Shown here in pieces: positions 20,884 through 30,892 of a stretch of DNA of 64,000 bases. A model generated the notes under the pieces. The model worked only from the letters and a program-made list of their open reading frames with translations. It was not told where the DNA came from and made no database searches. Source of the stretch: Serripes groenlandicus (lineage: Eukaryota > Mollusca > Bivalvia > Cardiida > Cardiidae); contig JASEVX010000007.1 of assembly GCA_031761405.1 (NCBI GenBank), forward strand, positions 62,631,062-62,695,061, read 5' to 3'. Made by a program: the position numbers and the translations under genes. Position 1 is the first letter of the stretch, and every line of letters starts with the position of its first letter.

Positions 20884-21201
20884 CCACCAATTTGGAAGAA
20901 AACAAATCTGCCACAGAGGACTTTGGAAACTCTGTAAACCCGTGGACAAAAATATAGAAAATCCCTATAAATGAGGGTATATTTACTTAAAAGGTTGAAA
21001 ACATTGTGGCAAAAGGAGAAATTGCTTGTTTTGAGCAATTTCTTCTTTTGTCACAATGTTTTCAAAAGTCGTCTGAAAGCATCTATATGTTGGAAAGCAC
21101 AGGTGCCCGGCGCATAATAATACACTTTACATATAATATTATATGTAAAGTTTGTAAAGTGGGCGGTTTATGCGCCGGGCACCTGTGTTGGAAAGGGTTA
21201 A
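20884..21201 (+). mobile_element. M1 MITE carrying a nested foldback
   Basis: M1 body (AATCTGCCACAGAGGACTTT, stem GCTTGTTTTGAGC, TTGTCACAATGTTTTC) ending TTGGAAAGGGTTAA. It is interrupted at 21098-21187 by another element. Confidence 0.75.
21098..21187. mobile_element. 90 bp palindromic MITE with 8 bp target duplication
   Basis: Terminal inverted repeats CACAGGTGCCCGGCGCATAA are perfect over 20 bp. The interior has a second perfect palindrome (CTTTACATATAAT and its complement). It is flanked by TTGGAAAG on both sides (21090-21097, 21188-21195). An 8 bp duplication fits hAT-type transposition; the superfamily is inferred. Confidence 0.85.
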
Positions 21202-21547
21202 AAGTGTGTTGGTTTGTGTACAAGTTATTTACAAGAAAAGATATCTTGCATGAATTTTGTAATGTTTGAACTGCTATCTAAGATGTTTATCTTTATATCA
21301 CTCCATATATTTTGATAAAAACAACATGGCTTTAAAGAATCTGGAATAGGGTCACCTAGGGAACAATTCTACAAAATCATTTGAAAATCGAGTCAAAACG
21401 TCCTGAGGAAAAGATTTAACATAGCAATTTCTTCGATTGCCACAATTATTTCAGGTTGTCGGCTACAGATGCATCATAAAGTGTCTGCATGTGGGGCAAG
21501 GTCATTGTCATCTATAGAAATATTTCAGTCCATAAAATCAAATTGTA

Positions 21548-21723
21548 TTAACCCTTACCCACATACAGCTTACGACTTTGAAAATGTCTACTAAAAAATA
21601 TGGAAAATCTCTATAATTGTAGGTATAATTACTGAACAAAGTTGAACACATTTAGGCAAAAGGAGAAACTGCTTGTCTGCTGCAGAGGCGTCAACTAGCG
21701 TTTATATGTGGGAGCGGGGTTAA
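21548..21723 (+). mobile_element. M1 MITE, shortened, abutting exon 6
   Basis: TTAACCCTTACCCACATA to TGTGGGAGCGGGGTTAA. The terminal TTAA is 4 bp from exon 6, inside its donor sequence. The central hairpin is deleted. Confidence 0.8.
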
Positions 21724-21727
21724 GTAC

Positions 21728-21826
21728 CTGATTTATTGAATGTATGCCCACATCTCTCTTCAACAATAAATCAACCATTTGTAATGAACCTCTGGAAGCA
21801 GCCAAATGTAACACGTTTTTTCCATC
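21728..21826 (-). CDS. Exon 6: ankyrin repeat
   Basis: Exactly 99 nt, phase 0/0. The acceptor is GGTCTTTTTCAG. The protein DGKNVLHLAASRGSLQMVDL continues LLKRDVGIHSINQ and is a canonical ankyrin repeat (DGxxxLHLAA, LLL). The donor is the unusual GTACTT. Its positions +5 to +8 are the TTAA target site of an M1 copy, so the MITE has replaced everything beyond position +8 and gives a poor +5 base. Confidence 0.85.
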
Positions 21827-22379
21827 CTGAAAAAGACCAACAGATAAAGGTGATGAACTCCAGAAAATAGATATATAATAATTTCACTTTCCATGCAGTA
21901 CAAAACACATCTAAATATTGATCGTTTATGCTTTTTTACTGGGTATACATACCCAGTAAGTCAAACTTTGTACATTTTGTAGATTTCCAACATTTCATTT
22001 ACTGCCAAAATAGTTTTCGAACTATTCCTTACTTACTTCGTTGTCACTATTAGTAATATTTGCAGAAGTTTCAAAATTTCAAAATTTTGATCTGGAGTTC
22101 AGCACCTTTAAGAAAAGTATCACCGATTTGTAGATTTCCTATTGCTGAGTAGATCTATAATTATGAGTTATGGCAAAATGTTATGTTTATTCAGTTTTAA
22201 TATCAAATGTACAAATAGCACAAATAAACCAGACCATTTAAAGATATACTTCCTTTTACTTGTGCTAGATCTGTGACTTATCATTTGAGAAGAAAGTAAA
22301 TAGAAATATATGATGATAAGGAAAATGAACCCTGCATCCTTGCACCTATCCTTTTCAACACTTCAGAAATAATTAGATA

Positions 22380-23110
22380 ATCTTTGTTAGAGGGTCACTA
22401 AAAAAAACATTTGTGCCATATGTGTTTTGTTATGATGGTATATTTAATCCTGGATTTAATGATACACAAAATATAAGTTGATATGATGATGTTTAATTCA
22501 TAGAAGCTGGGCGGATGTATATTTGGATACACAATGCATTCTGGTTATAGACATGAATATATTTAGACTAGCAATAGAACAATAAAACAATATGATTTTC
22601 AAATCGGGCCAGTTCTTTTTGGCCTTTTCAATTCGTTTGCAATTGCAACGAGAGATTCTGATGGAAATCAATTGTTTTAGCAATTCTGAAAGACTATCAC
22701 ATAAGAGAAATTTCAGTGAAATTTGGCAACATTGGCCTAGTGGTTTATTTGAATAATAAAACAAAATAGATTTGCATTGAATTCAATTATTAAAATAATT
22801 CTGAAATGACATCTCTCCTAAGGAACATGTGTGAAATTTATTGAAAATTATTGAAAGATTTTTAATGTTTGTTCTTAAAATTGCCATGGCAACCAGATAT
22901 CTACATACAATTTATTCCGTTAGCAATTCTGAATGACTATCACCTAAGGAACATTCTATGAAATTTTGTCAAGATTATCCCAATTGTTTAGGAGAAGAGA
23001 AGTCATTTTAAGGTTATTTTATAACAGTCCTTTCCATTGCCAGGGTAACCAGAGTTTGCATGGAAAAGCATTTCGGACTCAGGTGAGGTTTTAAATTTGA
23101 GTTGATCTAA
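22380..23110 (+). repeat. Degenerate interspersed repeat
   Basis: GAGGGTCACTAAAAAAAACA, TTGTGCCATATG and CACCTAAGGAACAT-type strings match the 5.1 kb family. An 88-codon minus-strand ORF here (22498-22764) lacks any signature. Confidence 0.4.
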
Positions 23111-23206
23111 AGAAAATGTTTTTAAAAGTTTTCTACAGAACTGAGTTTTTTTTTAAAATTCTCTGGACATATTCATACGGGGTTGCCCATAATAACAAAT
23201 ACTTAC

Positions 23207-23305
23207 TGTATCATGTGTTTCCAGAGGCACATTTCTGTCCAACAGTATCTCTACAAGATCTGTGTTTGACGTTTTAACAGCGCAGTGTAATACTGGATCT
23301 CCACT
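23207..23305 (-). CDS. Exon 5: ankyrin repeat
   Basis: Exactly 99 nt (33 codons, one ankyrin repeat), phase 0/0. The acceptor is AAACTTTCAG and the donor GTAAGT. The protein SGDPVLHCAVKTSNTDLVEI continues LLDRNVPLETHDT and shows the ankyrin signature: Gly at the start, LHxA, then DLVEILL. An M5 palindromic MITE begins about 14 bp upstream of the acceptor. Confidence 0.85.
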
Positions 23306-23319
23306 CTGAAAGTTTTATT

Positions 23320-23499
23320 ACAGAGGATTAGATAAGGAGGAGTAAACCGGGATTTTATCACATAAATGATTTCTCTCAAGACTCAACCAAACCCTATATT
23401 GAGGGTAATCAAACGTGAGTACCCACAGCACTGGGTTTGAGTTTCAAATAAGAGTTTTAGAATTTGAAATACTCACCTTAATATGTAGAGCTCTGCATG
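23320..23499 (-). mobile_element. M5 MITE next to the exon 5 acceptor
   Basis: Left end CAGAGGATTAGATAAGGAGG lies 14 bp upstream of the acceptor. The core is decayed; right end TGTAGAGCTCTGCATG. Confidence 0.65.
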
Positions 23500-23654
23500 T
23501 TCATATTTAAACATCATTTTTGAAAAGCCAACAATATTTGTTAGAAGTAAAAATATATATTCTTCATCATTTTGTTTCTGCTCAGCTCTCTCATTATCCA
23601 TGTTACCATGATACATCTTATTTAGACATTTATGAAGCAGACTACTGTATAATT

Positions 23655-23765
23655 AGTTTAAACTTATTTATTTTAAATCGATTGCGAAACAAGCTTTAAG
23701 CTTATATTAATCGCGCTCGATGTCTGCTTCCTGGATACTTAACCAGTACTCGCGCCTAACTGTAC
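23655..23765 (-). mobile_element. SINE-C, 3' part
   Basis: Minus strand: GGCGCGAGTACTGGTTAAGT, CCAGGAAGCAGACATCGAGC and GCTTGTTTCGCAATCGAT, matching SINE-C at 34.9 and 59.3 kb. The tRNA head is absent. Confidence 0.7.
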
Positions 23766-24049
23766 TGTATAATTCATTCTGGTAATAGAACAACTAGTAG
23801 ATAAGCTTGCTAAAAAATATAATGAGTGCTTGTTTCACCTTGCTTGTTTAACCAAGTAATGAACTATGATGCAGCATAGCTTTCCTATCTGACTATTTCC
23901 CCCACTTTCTAATAGGTAATGGAACTTAAATGGTTGTCAATGTTTTTCATTGATAGATATAAGGAAAATGAGCCCCGCACCCTGGTGGTTAAGTTTTTCA
24001 ACAGATCAAAATAGTTTGTACAATCTTGACAGAGTCATCCAATTTAAAG

Positions 24050-24212
24050 CAATTATGGCATAATAAGAAATTTCACCTTTTGCCGCAATGTTTTCAAAAA
24101 TGTTCTATAATTAAATATCTATTTATAGAGTTTTCCCATATTTAACTATAGATATTTTCTAGACAAATTCAAAGGTGCATGCTGTATATTTGTTGTGTAA
24201 GGGAAGGGGTAA
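24050..24212 (-). mobile_element. M1 MITE remnant near exon 4
   Basis: TTTTGCCGCAATGTTTTC, TTATAGAG and a worn end TTGTTGTGTAAGGGAAGGGG. It ends about 27 bp beyond the donor of exon 4. Confidence 0.5.
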
Positions 24213-24239
24213 TAAAAAACAGTACAAGCTGGTCCCTAC

Positions 24240-24329
24240 CTCATCTGAAAAAGCTAATTTCAATTTTGGATTGCTATCCAGTATAAAGCGAACTTGTCCT
24301 GTATCATTCTTTCTGATGGCTTCCAACAC
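24240..24329 (-). CDS. Exon 4: first (capping) ankyrin-type repeat
   Basis: A 90 nt, phase 0/0 exon with acceptor GTTACCATCAAG and donor GTAGGG. It encodes VLEAIRKNDTGQVRFILDS and then NPKLKLAFSDE. The helix-turn-helix pattern (LEAIRKNDTGQVRFIL) fits an N-terminal capping ankyrin repeat. The acceptor tract is weaker than the others, but frame and repeat register match exon 5. Confidence 0.7.
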
Positions 24330-24719
24330 CTTGATGGTAACGATAATGAAATGATAGAATAAATAGTTGATCCAGTAGAATACATCAGACAGTATATTTA
24401 TTGTGTATGGTCTTCAAACTACAAACAGGCGCTTTCTGACGACTTTGGAAAACAGTGTGCTCCTTTTCCCTCAATGTTTTCATTTGGTTTGTTTCAGGTA
24501 AAGTGTTAAAGATCAATAATCATGACTGACTTGCACACTATTTATCTTTTTTCCAATTTCACAAAGAAATCCTGAAGTTTCTACATGTATAACAATACCA
24601 ATAACGAGTATCAATTTAGAGATTTTTTTATCAGACATAAACCCAATTTGATATTGTTCTTTTATACAAGCGTTATGCTGATTTAATTATATAAAATCAA
24701 AGTACTAAAAAAACTAAAA

Positions 24720-25440
24720 TGCGGGGAATGTTGGCTCTAGAGTGTTAATAAGATTTTCCTTCAATTTGACTTAGTGACCTACTTTTTGACCCAACATGAC
24801 CCATGTTAAAACTTGACCTAGATATCATCAAGAAAAACATTCTGATAAAGTTTCAACATGCTCAAGCTAAAAATGCAGTATCCAGAGTTTTAACAAGATT
24901 ATCCTTCAATTTGGCCTAGTGACCTAGTTTTTAACCCGGCATGACCCATATTCAAACTTGACCTAGATATCATTTAGATATAATTCTGACCAAATATCAA
25001 GCTGCTATGGCCAAAAACGAGGCTTCTACAGAGTTAACAAGAGTTTCCTTCAATTTGGCCTAGTGACCTAGTTTCTGACCCAATGTGACCCAAACTGCTG
25101 AAGCAAAAATTGCGGCCTCTAGAGTGTTAACAAGCTTTCCCTTCAATTTGACCTAGTGACCTACTTTTTGACCCATCATGACCCATGTTCGACCTTGACC
25201 TACATTTCATCAAGACAAACATTCTGATAAAGTGTCAACATGCTCAAGGTGAAAATGTGGCCTCTAAAGTGTTAACAAGATTTTCCTTCAATTTGACCTA
25301 ATGACCTAGGTTTTGAACTCAAACGGCCCGGTTTCGAACTTGTCCAAGATTTGATGGAGATGAATGTTCTGATAAACTTTTATGAAGATCCGATGCAAAA
25401 TGTAGCCTGTAGAGTGTTAACAAGGGCAAATGTTGACGAT
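24720..25440 (+). repeat. Tandem 'GACCTAG' repeat
   Basis: Five loose units carry TTCCTTCAATTTGACCTAGT, GACCTACTTTTTGACCC, GATATCATCAAGA and TCTAGAGTGTTAACAAG, spaced roughly 90-150 bp. Noncoding. Confidence 0.6.
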
Positions 25441-25965
25441 GCGCGACAACTTTTCATTGCAGGGATTTTCTCAAAAGGTTTTTGAGCTACCCGCTTTCAA
25501 GCTACTCGTTTTCCATATATTTAAAAGAAACATTTAGGATCCTTATGTCTAACTTAAATTTCTAAATTATGTATACAACTTCATGGATTGAAACATTACA
25601 TTGTGTACGTTTACTTTGTATAATGTGCATACTGTTTAGCTTGTTGTGTAACGTATTTAACTGATCCCTGGACAATCAAATTGTCCATTTTGAAAAAAAA
25701 ACAGAGGGCAGCACAAACAATTTACACATTTACACTGCCTGAAAGCTGGGCATGACAATATACGGAGGTATTCAGTAATAGCTAAATCCTCCTTATAAAA
25801 ACAGGAAAGTGTACATTTACAAACTCCTCAATGATCATTTGTAGGAGTAAACAAAATGAGTAAAACTTATATATTACTTTTTAAAAAATACAAATTTCAT
25901 TTTTCATAATTGTTGGATACCTTTCAAACATGTCAAATGGTATTTTCTATAAACCGTTCAAGCTG

Positions 25966-26120
25966 AGTACCGGTAGCTCAGTCAGTAGCGATGTGTGCTG
26001 TCATTGCAGGGTTGGTAAGTTCGAACCCCAGCTCAGCCAAAATTCTTTCCGGCGTTTAACAAAAGTCACTGTGACCAGCATAATTCGTCTTCCACCAATG
26101 GGTGGAAGTCTATGTGGAAT
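25966..26120 (+). mobile_element. SINE-B, 5' part with tRNA-like head
   Basis: GAGTACCGGTAGCTCAGTCA and AGTAGCGATG form an A-box region; GGTAAGTTCGAACCCCAGCT is the B box; the body to GTCTTCCACCAATGGGTGGA follows. The best-preserved SINE-B head after 16.6 kb. Not a functional tRNA because the acceptor stem does not close. Confidence 0.75.
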
Positions 26121-26202
26121 TTATTGTCTTCTGCCGATTTATTGTATGTGGTAAAAGGGTTAATTATATTGTCAACGTAGAGTTATTCAAACGAAGACTT
26201 AC

Positions 26203-26316
26203 CTTGAGCTGTACCCCTTTGGCCGTAGGCAATAGATCCTCAGCAAACGAATCCATACTCTCTTTTCTGTTGTGTGAGGACAGATTGGAGTATACACCAA
26301 AACTCGTTGTTTCCCT
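26203..26316 (-). CDS. Exon 3: linker before the ankyrin repeats
   Basis: A 114 nt, phase 0/0 exon with acceptor TACTTTCAG and donor GTAAGT. It encodes 38 residues starting RETTSFGVYSNLSSH and ending LLPTAKGVQLK. No domain is recognised. The end LLPTAKGVQLK leads into the first ankyrin-like helix of exon 4. The tail of a diverged M1 repeat ends about 37 bp beyond the donor. Confidence 0.75.
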
Positions 26317-26396
26317 CTGAAAGTACAAGAACTTGTATGAGATACAAACTATTGCTTTGTTTAACGAACGCTTAGTATTAACATATCATAATTGAA

Positions 26397-26565
26397 ATAA
26401 CCCTTACCCACATACAATCTGTGCTTTCTGATTTCTCGTTTGAAAACATTGCGGCAAAAAGAGAAATTACTCACGACTTATTAAAAATACTATATCTCTC
26501 ACATTTTTCCAAAGTAATGTTTAAAGTCGTCTGCTGCAGATTTCGTGTATGTGGGAAAGGGTTAA
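26397..26565 (-). mobile_element. M1 MITE, shortened
   Basis: ATAACCCTTACCCACATA to GTATGTGGGAAAGGGTTAA, with GTCGTCTGCTGCAGATTTC. Confidence 0.7.
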
Positions 26566-26579
26566 CATAAAGGTTCTTA

Positions 26580-27740
26580 TGCAAAAGCATGTGTTTTGTC
26601 CCTTTTTTTTAAAAAAATACCCGCGTGGAAGCGCGGTGTCAGTATTGAATAGGTTTTAATTTGGGTATAAAAGGATGGAAGGTAAAGGTGTTATAAATAA
26701 CAACACGAGTATACTGCAAAAACACCACTTTATTCATTTATTGTTTCATCAAAATGTCGAACGAGCAAACATCCTATTTTCGTTTCCGGTTAAAGCAATT
26801 ACATTGACTAGAAAAGCGAATGAAGCAGATAAGGAAACAAGCAGATAACACTATTAAGTGAAATGGTTTACTATTTACTATAGTATATTTTATGCTTGCT
26901 CGAATATAACGGATACGCATACTGTTCATTCCACGCAGGTGAATGAAGGCGAGATTTAGCGTAGTTAAGAGTCATCCCCTTACTACTTCCTACTATCATA
27001 GGAAGTCGGAAACCAGACTACATTTAGCGCGACTAATTTTGGTTACCGGTTTGAGATAATATTAAAATTATAAAGCGTATGAGGCTGGTTACCAAATTCA
27101 GACTGGTTCACTATTTTACTGTTTAGACTAGATACAGTATGAATTTCGCTAAACTGAAAACAAATAGTCATTGAATAAACATATCGGCCTTTTTTTTTTT
27201 AATTTGTAAAACTCACATATGTATATAGAGTGTAAAAGAGATGTTTGAAAAGTCATTGACCTTAAATTAATATACTTAATAAGGACAAAGAGAAAGTCCG
27301 ATATGTGGTCACACTAGAATGTCTATAAATCTCTCCTTGTGCTAAATTTCAAGGCATTCCTACGGGAATCCGCCTCCTGGGTACCGAGGATGTTGCTTAC
27401 CATGCTTTACAGGACATTTAACAACATATGTCTATCATGCTATACTCACTTTTTAGCAGCGTTTGGGAATAATGCAGATCTAGAAAAGTCTTCACATTCA
27501 AGCAATCACACTGTACTAATGTGATTCTTCTTAGTCATAAATCAAAGTTCAGCAACAGTCCAAAGACTACCCCCATAAACAAGCAAGAAGGTGGTCGATG
27601 ATACGGATTTCATGAATCATGAATCATGACAAGACAGTTTTAGTGCTTATATTCTAGGTCAGTCAGCCGTAATCATTTAGCTATTCAATACCATCTAAAT
27701 ATATTGTAATGCATGTATTTGTTTTATTCAATAGGCCATT
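26580..27740. other. Intronic DNA without recognised features
   Basis: AT-rich intron sequence between exons 2 and 3. Short ORFs (for example 27339-27524) have no domain signature. No repeat family was recognised. Confidence 0.4.
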
Positions 27741-27785
27741 ATGACAGGCTATGTTATTGGTTGATCTATCAGTTAGATTGACTTT

Positions 27786-28001
27786 ATCCTACACGGCGAC
27801 CCATTTGTCACATCTACATCCGATGACTTCAGAAAACATTGTGACAAAAGGGAAAAGTGGAATTCGCAAATTACCTCTAACCACAATACTTTCAATGTTT
27901 ATCAATGACTACATCTTCATTTATAGACATTTTCCGTATTTGTGACCAAACTGTTTTAATGTCATCTGCTACCGATTTGATGTATTTGGGAAAGGGTTAA
28001 T
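27786..28001 (-). mobile_element. M1 MITE, diverged
   Basis: GAAAACATTGTGACAAAAGG, ATTTATAGACATTTTCCG and the end TTGGGAAAGGGTTAA. Confidence 0.6.
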
Positions 28002-28059
28002 CCTTATTATCCGTTAAACACCCGCCAATCCTTATTGATCTTTGGGTGACTTGTTTCAA

Positions 28060-28216
28060 TTAACCCTTTCCCTCAAAACGAGCAATTTCTCCTTTTGACA
28101 CAATGTTTTCCACTTAAAGTCATAGGTTATCCATTCAATCATAGAGATTTTCTATGTTTTGACAAAATATGTTCAAAGTCGTCTGCTGCAGAATTGTTGT
28201 ATGACGGAAAGGGTTA
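28060..28216 (-). mobile_element. M1 MITE with internal deletion
   Basis: TTAACCCTTTCCCTCA jumps directly to AAACGAGCAATTTCTCC, losing about 70 bp of the left arm. The rest is a young copy ending ATGACGGAAAGGGTTA. Confidence 0.8.
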
Positions 28217-28582
28217 CAAAAAATACTTTATAAGATGCATAAAATGGTGTTATGTAAGATCTTAATCTATACTGGGTATCACAGAGTGAAATACATTCTT
28301 ATCCTCATCCCCTTATTCTAGACCCCAATATATAAAACGAAAAAACTTACAATGAATAAGGTAGAAAAATGAGTCACCAACACTACTGTGGTAATTTAAA
28401 GTTCACATTCTGATACACATGGAAAAAGAATAATTGTTCATTATGCCCAAATATCTGCTCTTCCAAACATTTTCATATTCATCAACATGTATTTGATTTT
28501 AAGTCATGAAAATTAAATCAAAATTAATCAAACGTAATGGGAATGTCTGAGGTGTTGAAATAGAACAGTGAAATACACTAAC

Positions 28583-28974
28583 CTGTAGCCTCATATTCGG
28601 CAGGATGGGTGCCTGTATCTTTCCGCTACCACTGTCTGATTCGGGGTACCAGAGTGGTTTTGAATCTCTTTCTTGTCCAAAGTTCTCCTTGTATGCTTCA
28701 TCTAGGTTTACCTCTTTTCGTGCAGAAATATTTTCCTTTCTATTCACAAAACTAGAAGGTCTTTGATTCGTTTGTCGGCTAGTGGGCCTTGTAGTTATGG
28801 AGGACCTTTCTCGTACCAGGGTCTGGCGGGATGATGGTCTTGTAGTTGCAGGCTCACTCTGTTGACGGGACGAGGATCTTATAGGCTCGCTTTGCCGCGT
28901 GCGGGGACGTGATGTCGGCACAGACATGGTGTTATAAAATGACAGAACAGAATTGCCCCTTCTCCAGAGTGGTT
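28583..28974 (-). CDS. Exon 2: Arg/Ser/Thr-rich low-complexity linker
   Basis: The acceptor is TTTACAAATATTTCAG and the donor GTTAGT. It starts with two bases that complete the codon of exon 1 and ends in phase 0. After PLWRRGNSVLSFYNT comes an alternative start at 28927 (MSVPTSRPRTRQSEP). About 70 residues are then rich in Arg, Ser, Thr, Pro and Gln, with near-repeats of the type RPxSRQ/RPTSRQ, followed by a more ordered tail (LWYPESDSGSGKI). The region is probably disordered and basic. An M4 element ends 43 bp upstream of the acceptor. Confidence 0.75.
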
Positions 28975-29016
28975 CTGAAATATTTGTAAATAGGAAAAAT
29001 AGATCATGACAAACGT

Positions 29017-29230
29017 TTAACTCTTTCAGCGCCACAGGCAATGTCGAGGTTTTTGCAAACAATGCAGATTCAGGTGAGTCAGCTCGTAACGAGCTGTCTC
29101 ACCTGAAATCAGCATTGTTTGCCTTTAAGTTACCAAAATAGTCCAACACTTTCATACATTGAGAAATGGACACACCCGATTTTGAACATGGAAGAGTCTA
29201 CTTTAAACAATTCGGCGCTGCAAGAGTTAA
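29017..29230 (+). mobile_element. M4 MITE, TTAA-flanked, full length
   Basis: Ends TTAACTCTTTCAGCGCCA and TTCGGCGCTGCAAGAGTTAA. The centre is a palindrome, GGTGAGTCAGCTCGTAACG and its complement, inside a larger AACAATGC...GCATTGTT pair. A second piggyBac-type MITE family. It ends 43 bp upstream of the acceptor of exon 2. Confidence 0.8.
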
Positions 29231-29237
29231 GGTAGGT

Positions 29238-29530
29238 TTATTGTTTGTTTGTTTTATTTACCCTCGCCGTGCATAATTAACTATTTGGCGAGCATACACA
29301 GTTAGATACAAGGGAGTCAGGGTGCGATACCCTAGCTCTTTCCGAAAAGACCTCTTGGTTCTTTCACATGCCCGGTGTATGGCACCGATACACGCGTTGT
29401 TATTATTCATGGAAAGGACAGGTACTTGACCTTAAGTTGAGTGCTTAAAAGCACGCCTTAAATTTCCAGAACCCGGACCTCTGGATTGACAGTCCAGTGT
29501 ATTAACCTCAGGATTACCGCGCCACTCTAG
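29238..29530 (-). mobile_element. SINE-D (tRNA-headed)
   Basis: Minus strand: GAGTGGCGCGGTAATCCTGA, GACTGTCAATCCAGAGGTCC and GGGTTCTGG look like a tRNA-derived head, followed by a body with GCGTGTATCGGTGCCATACA. Single copy in this window, so family status is inferred. Confidence 0.55.
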
Positions 29531-29689
29531 GTAGGTTTACGGTAGATCTAATGGTGTCGTCGAATTTAGTCTAAGTAAGATGGATTCATGTAGTATCACA
29601 GCATATAGCTATAAATTTTTTTTAAAACTTTAAATCATATCCAGTATCACTATTTCTTTGTATGCCTTTATTGATCAAGGTATACGTTT

Positions 29690-30330
29690 AATTACAAAAA
29701 CTGAAAGCCATTAGAACATGCTTGTCAACGGACCGGGATAATTTGAACAACCTTGGTAAAGGGTCAACCAAGGAACATTTATGCCAACTCATTTCCAAAT
29801 TGGGCTTGTACTTTTGTACAATTTGTTTTAAAATAGTTTCACTATATTAACATATAAAGAAAAACCAAGCCCTGCACCCTGGCAGCCATGATTTTCAGCG
29901 GATCGGAATATTTTTTAACAAACTTAGTATAGGGTCATAATTGTTTAAGGAATACTAGTGCTTTTAAAGTTATTTTCAAATAGGGGAAGTTATTTTGGAC
30001 AATAATATTTTTAAACTATTAACTATTAACTTATAAGGAGAACACTATTTCAGAACCTGCCGGCAATGTTTATCAACGGAAAGAAATAATTTGAACAATT
30101 TGTGCCAAATGTTTTTACATTGGAAAAGTAATTTTGAACACGAAATTTTTTAAATCTTTGGCGTTCTCGCTCTCTCTTTCCCACACCGCAGCAACCAAAG
30201 TTCTACAAACAATTGAATTAATTGAACAGTTTTAAAGAAGGACCACCTAAGGAACATTCCTGTGAATTCGGTCCATTGATTTAGCAGGAGAAATATATTA
30301 TAGCGGACGGTCATTGATCACACTTAAGCT
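29690..30330 (+). repeat. Degenerate interspersed repeat
   Basis: GCCCTGCACCCTGGCAGCCA, GGGTCAACCAAGGAACATTT and AAATTGGGCTTGTACTTTTG recur as in the 5.1 kb family. Confidence 0.45.
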
Positions 30331-30663
30331 TAATCCGCACTTCGTGATTTTGTGGGCTAAATCAACACAATCTATATAAGGTATATTGATCGCATTAAAA
30401 AAAAAAACTTATCCATATTATAAATAACATCACCGATAATTACAAATGAACTGGTTATTGTAAACGGGTTTAGATTGCTACTCCAATTTTCTAACCGTAA
30501 CTAGTACAATTATATTAACATTGTAATGTTAAATTATTAACTGTTAAAAGTTCGAATTCCTGTACGATACACACCGCAAGTCTTATACTTCAGTGTTGAA
30601 TTAAATTGTTAAAAATTAATAACGAGAAGAAAATTGTTTATCTAGATCACGCTTCGATTGCTT

Positions 30664-30892
30664 TGTTTTGTTTGTTTGAATAGTGTTTTACGCCGATTTC
30701 ATGAATTGTTCAGTTATATCACGGCGTTTCCTGGATAATATACCAGTGATACTGGTCCATTTTTCCTGACACCAGCTGTCAGTCGTATTGCTTACCCTGC
30801 AACCCTGAGTGCCAGGGGAGGGAAAGCCACTACTACCATTTCTAAAGTATTTGGTATGACCCGGCCTTGGACCGAACTCTCCGACTTCCCGC
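30664..30892 (-). mobile_element. SINE-A whose head has expanded
   Basis: 3' domain (ACGCCGATTTCATGAATTG, TATATCACGGCGTTTCCTGG), middle CCTGACACCAGC and GGTATGACCCGGCC are present. The tRNA-like head continues into the array at 30893. Confidence 0.8.
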
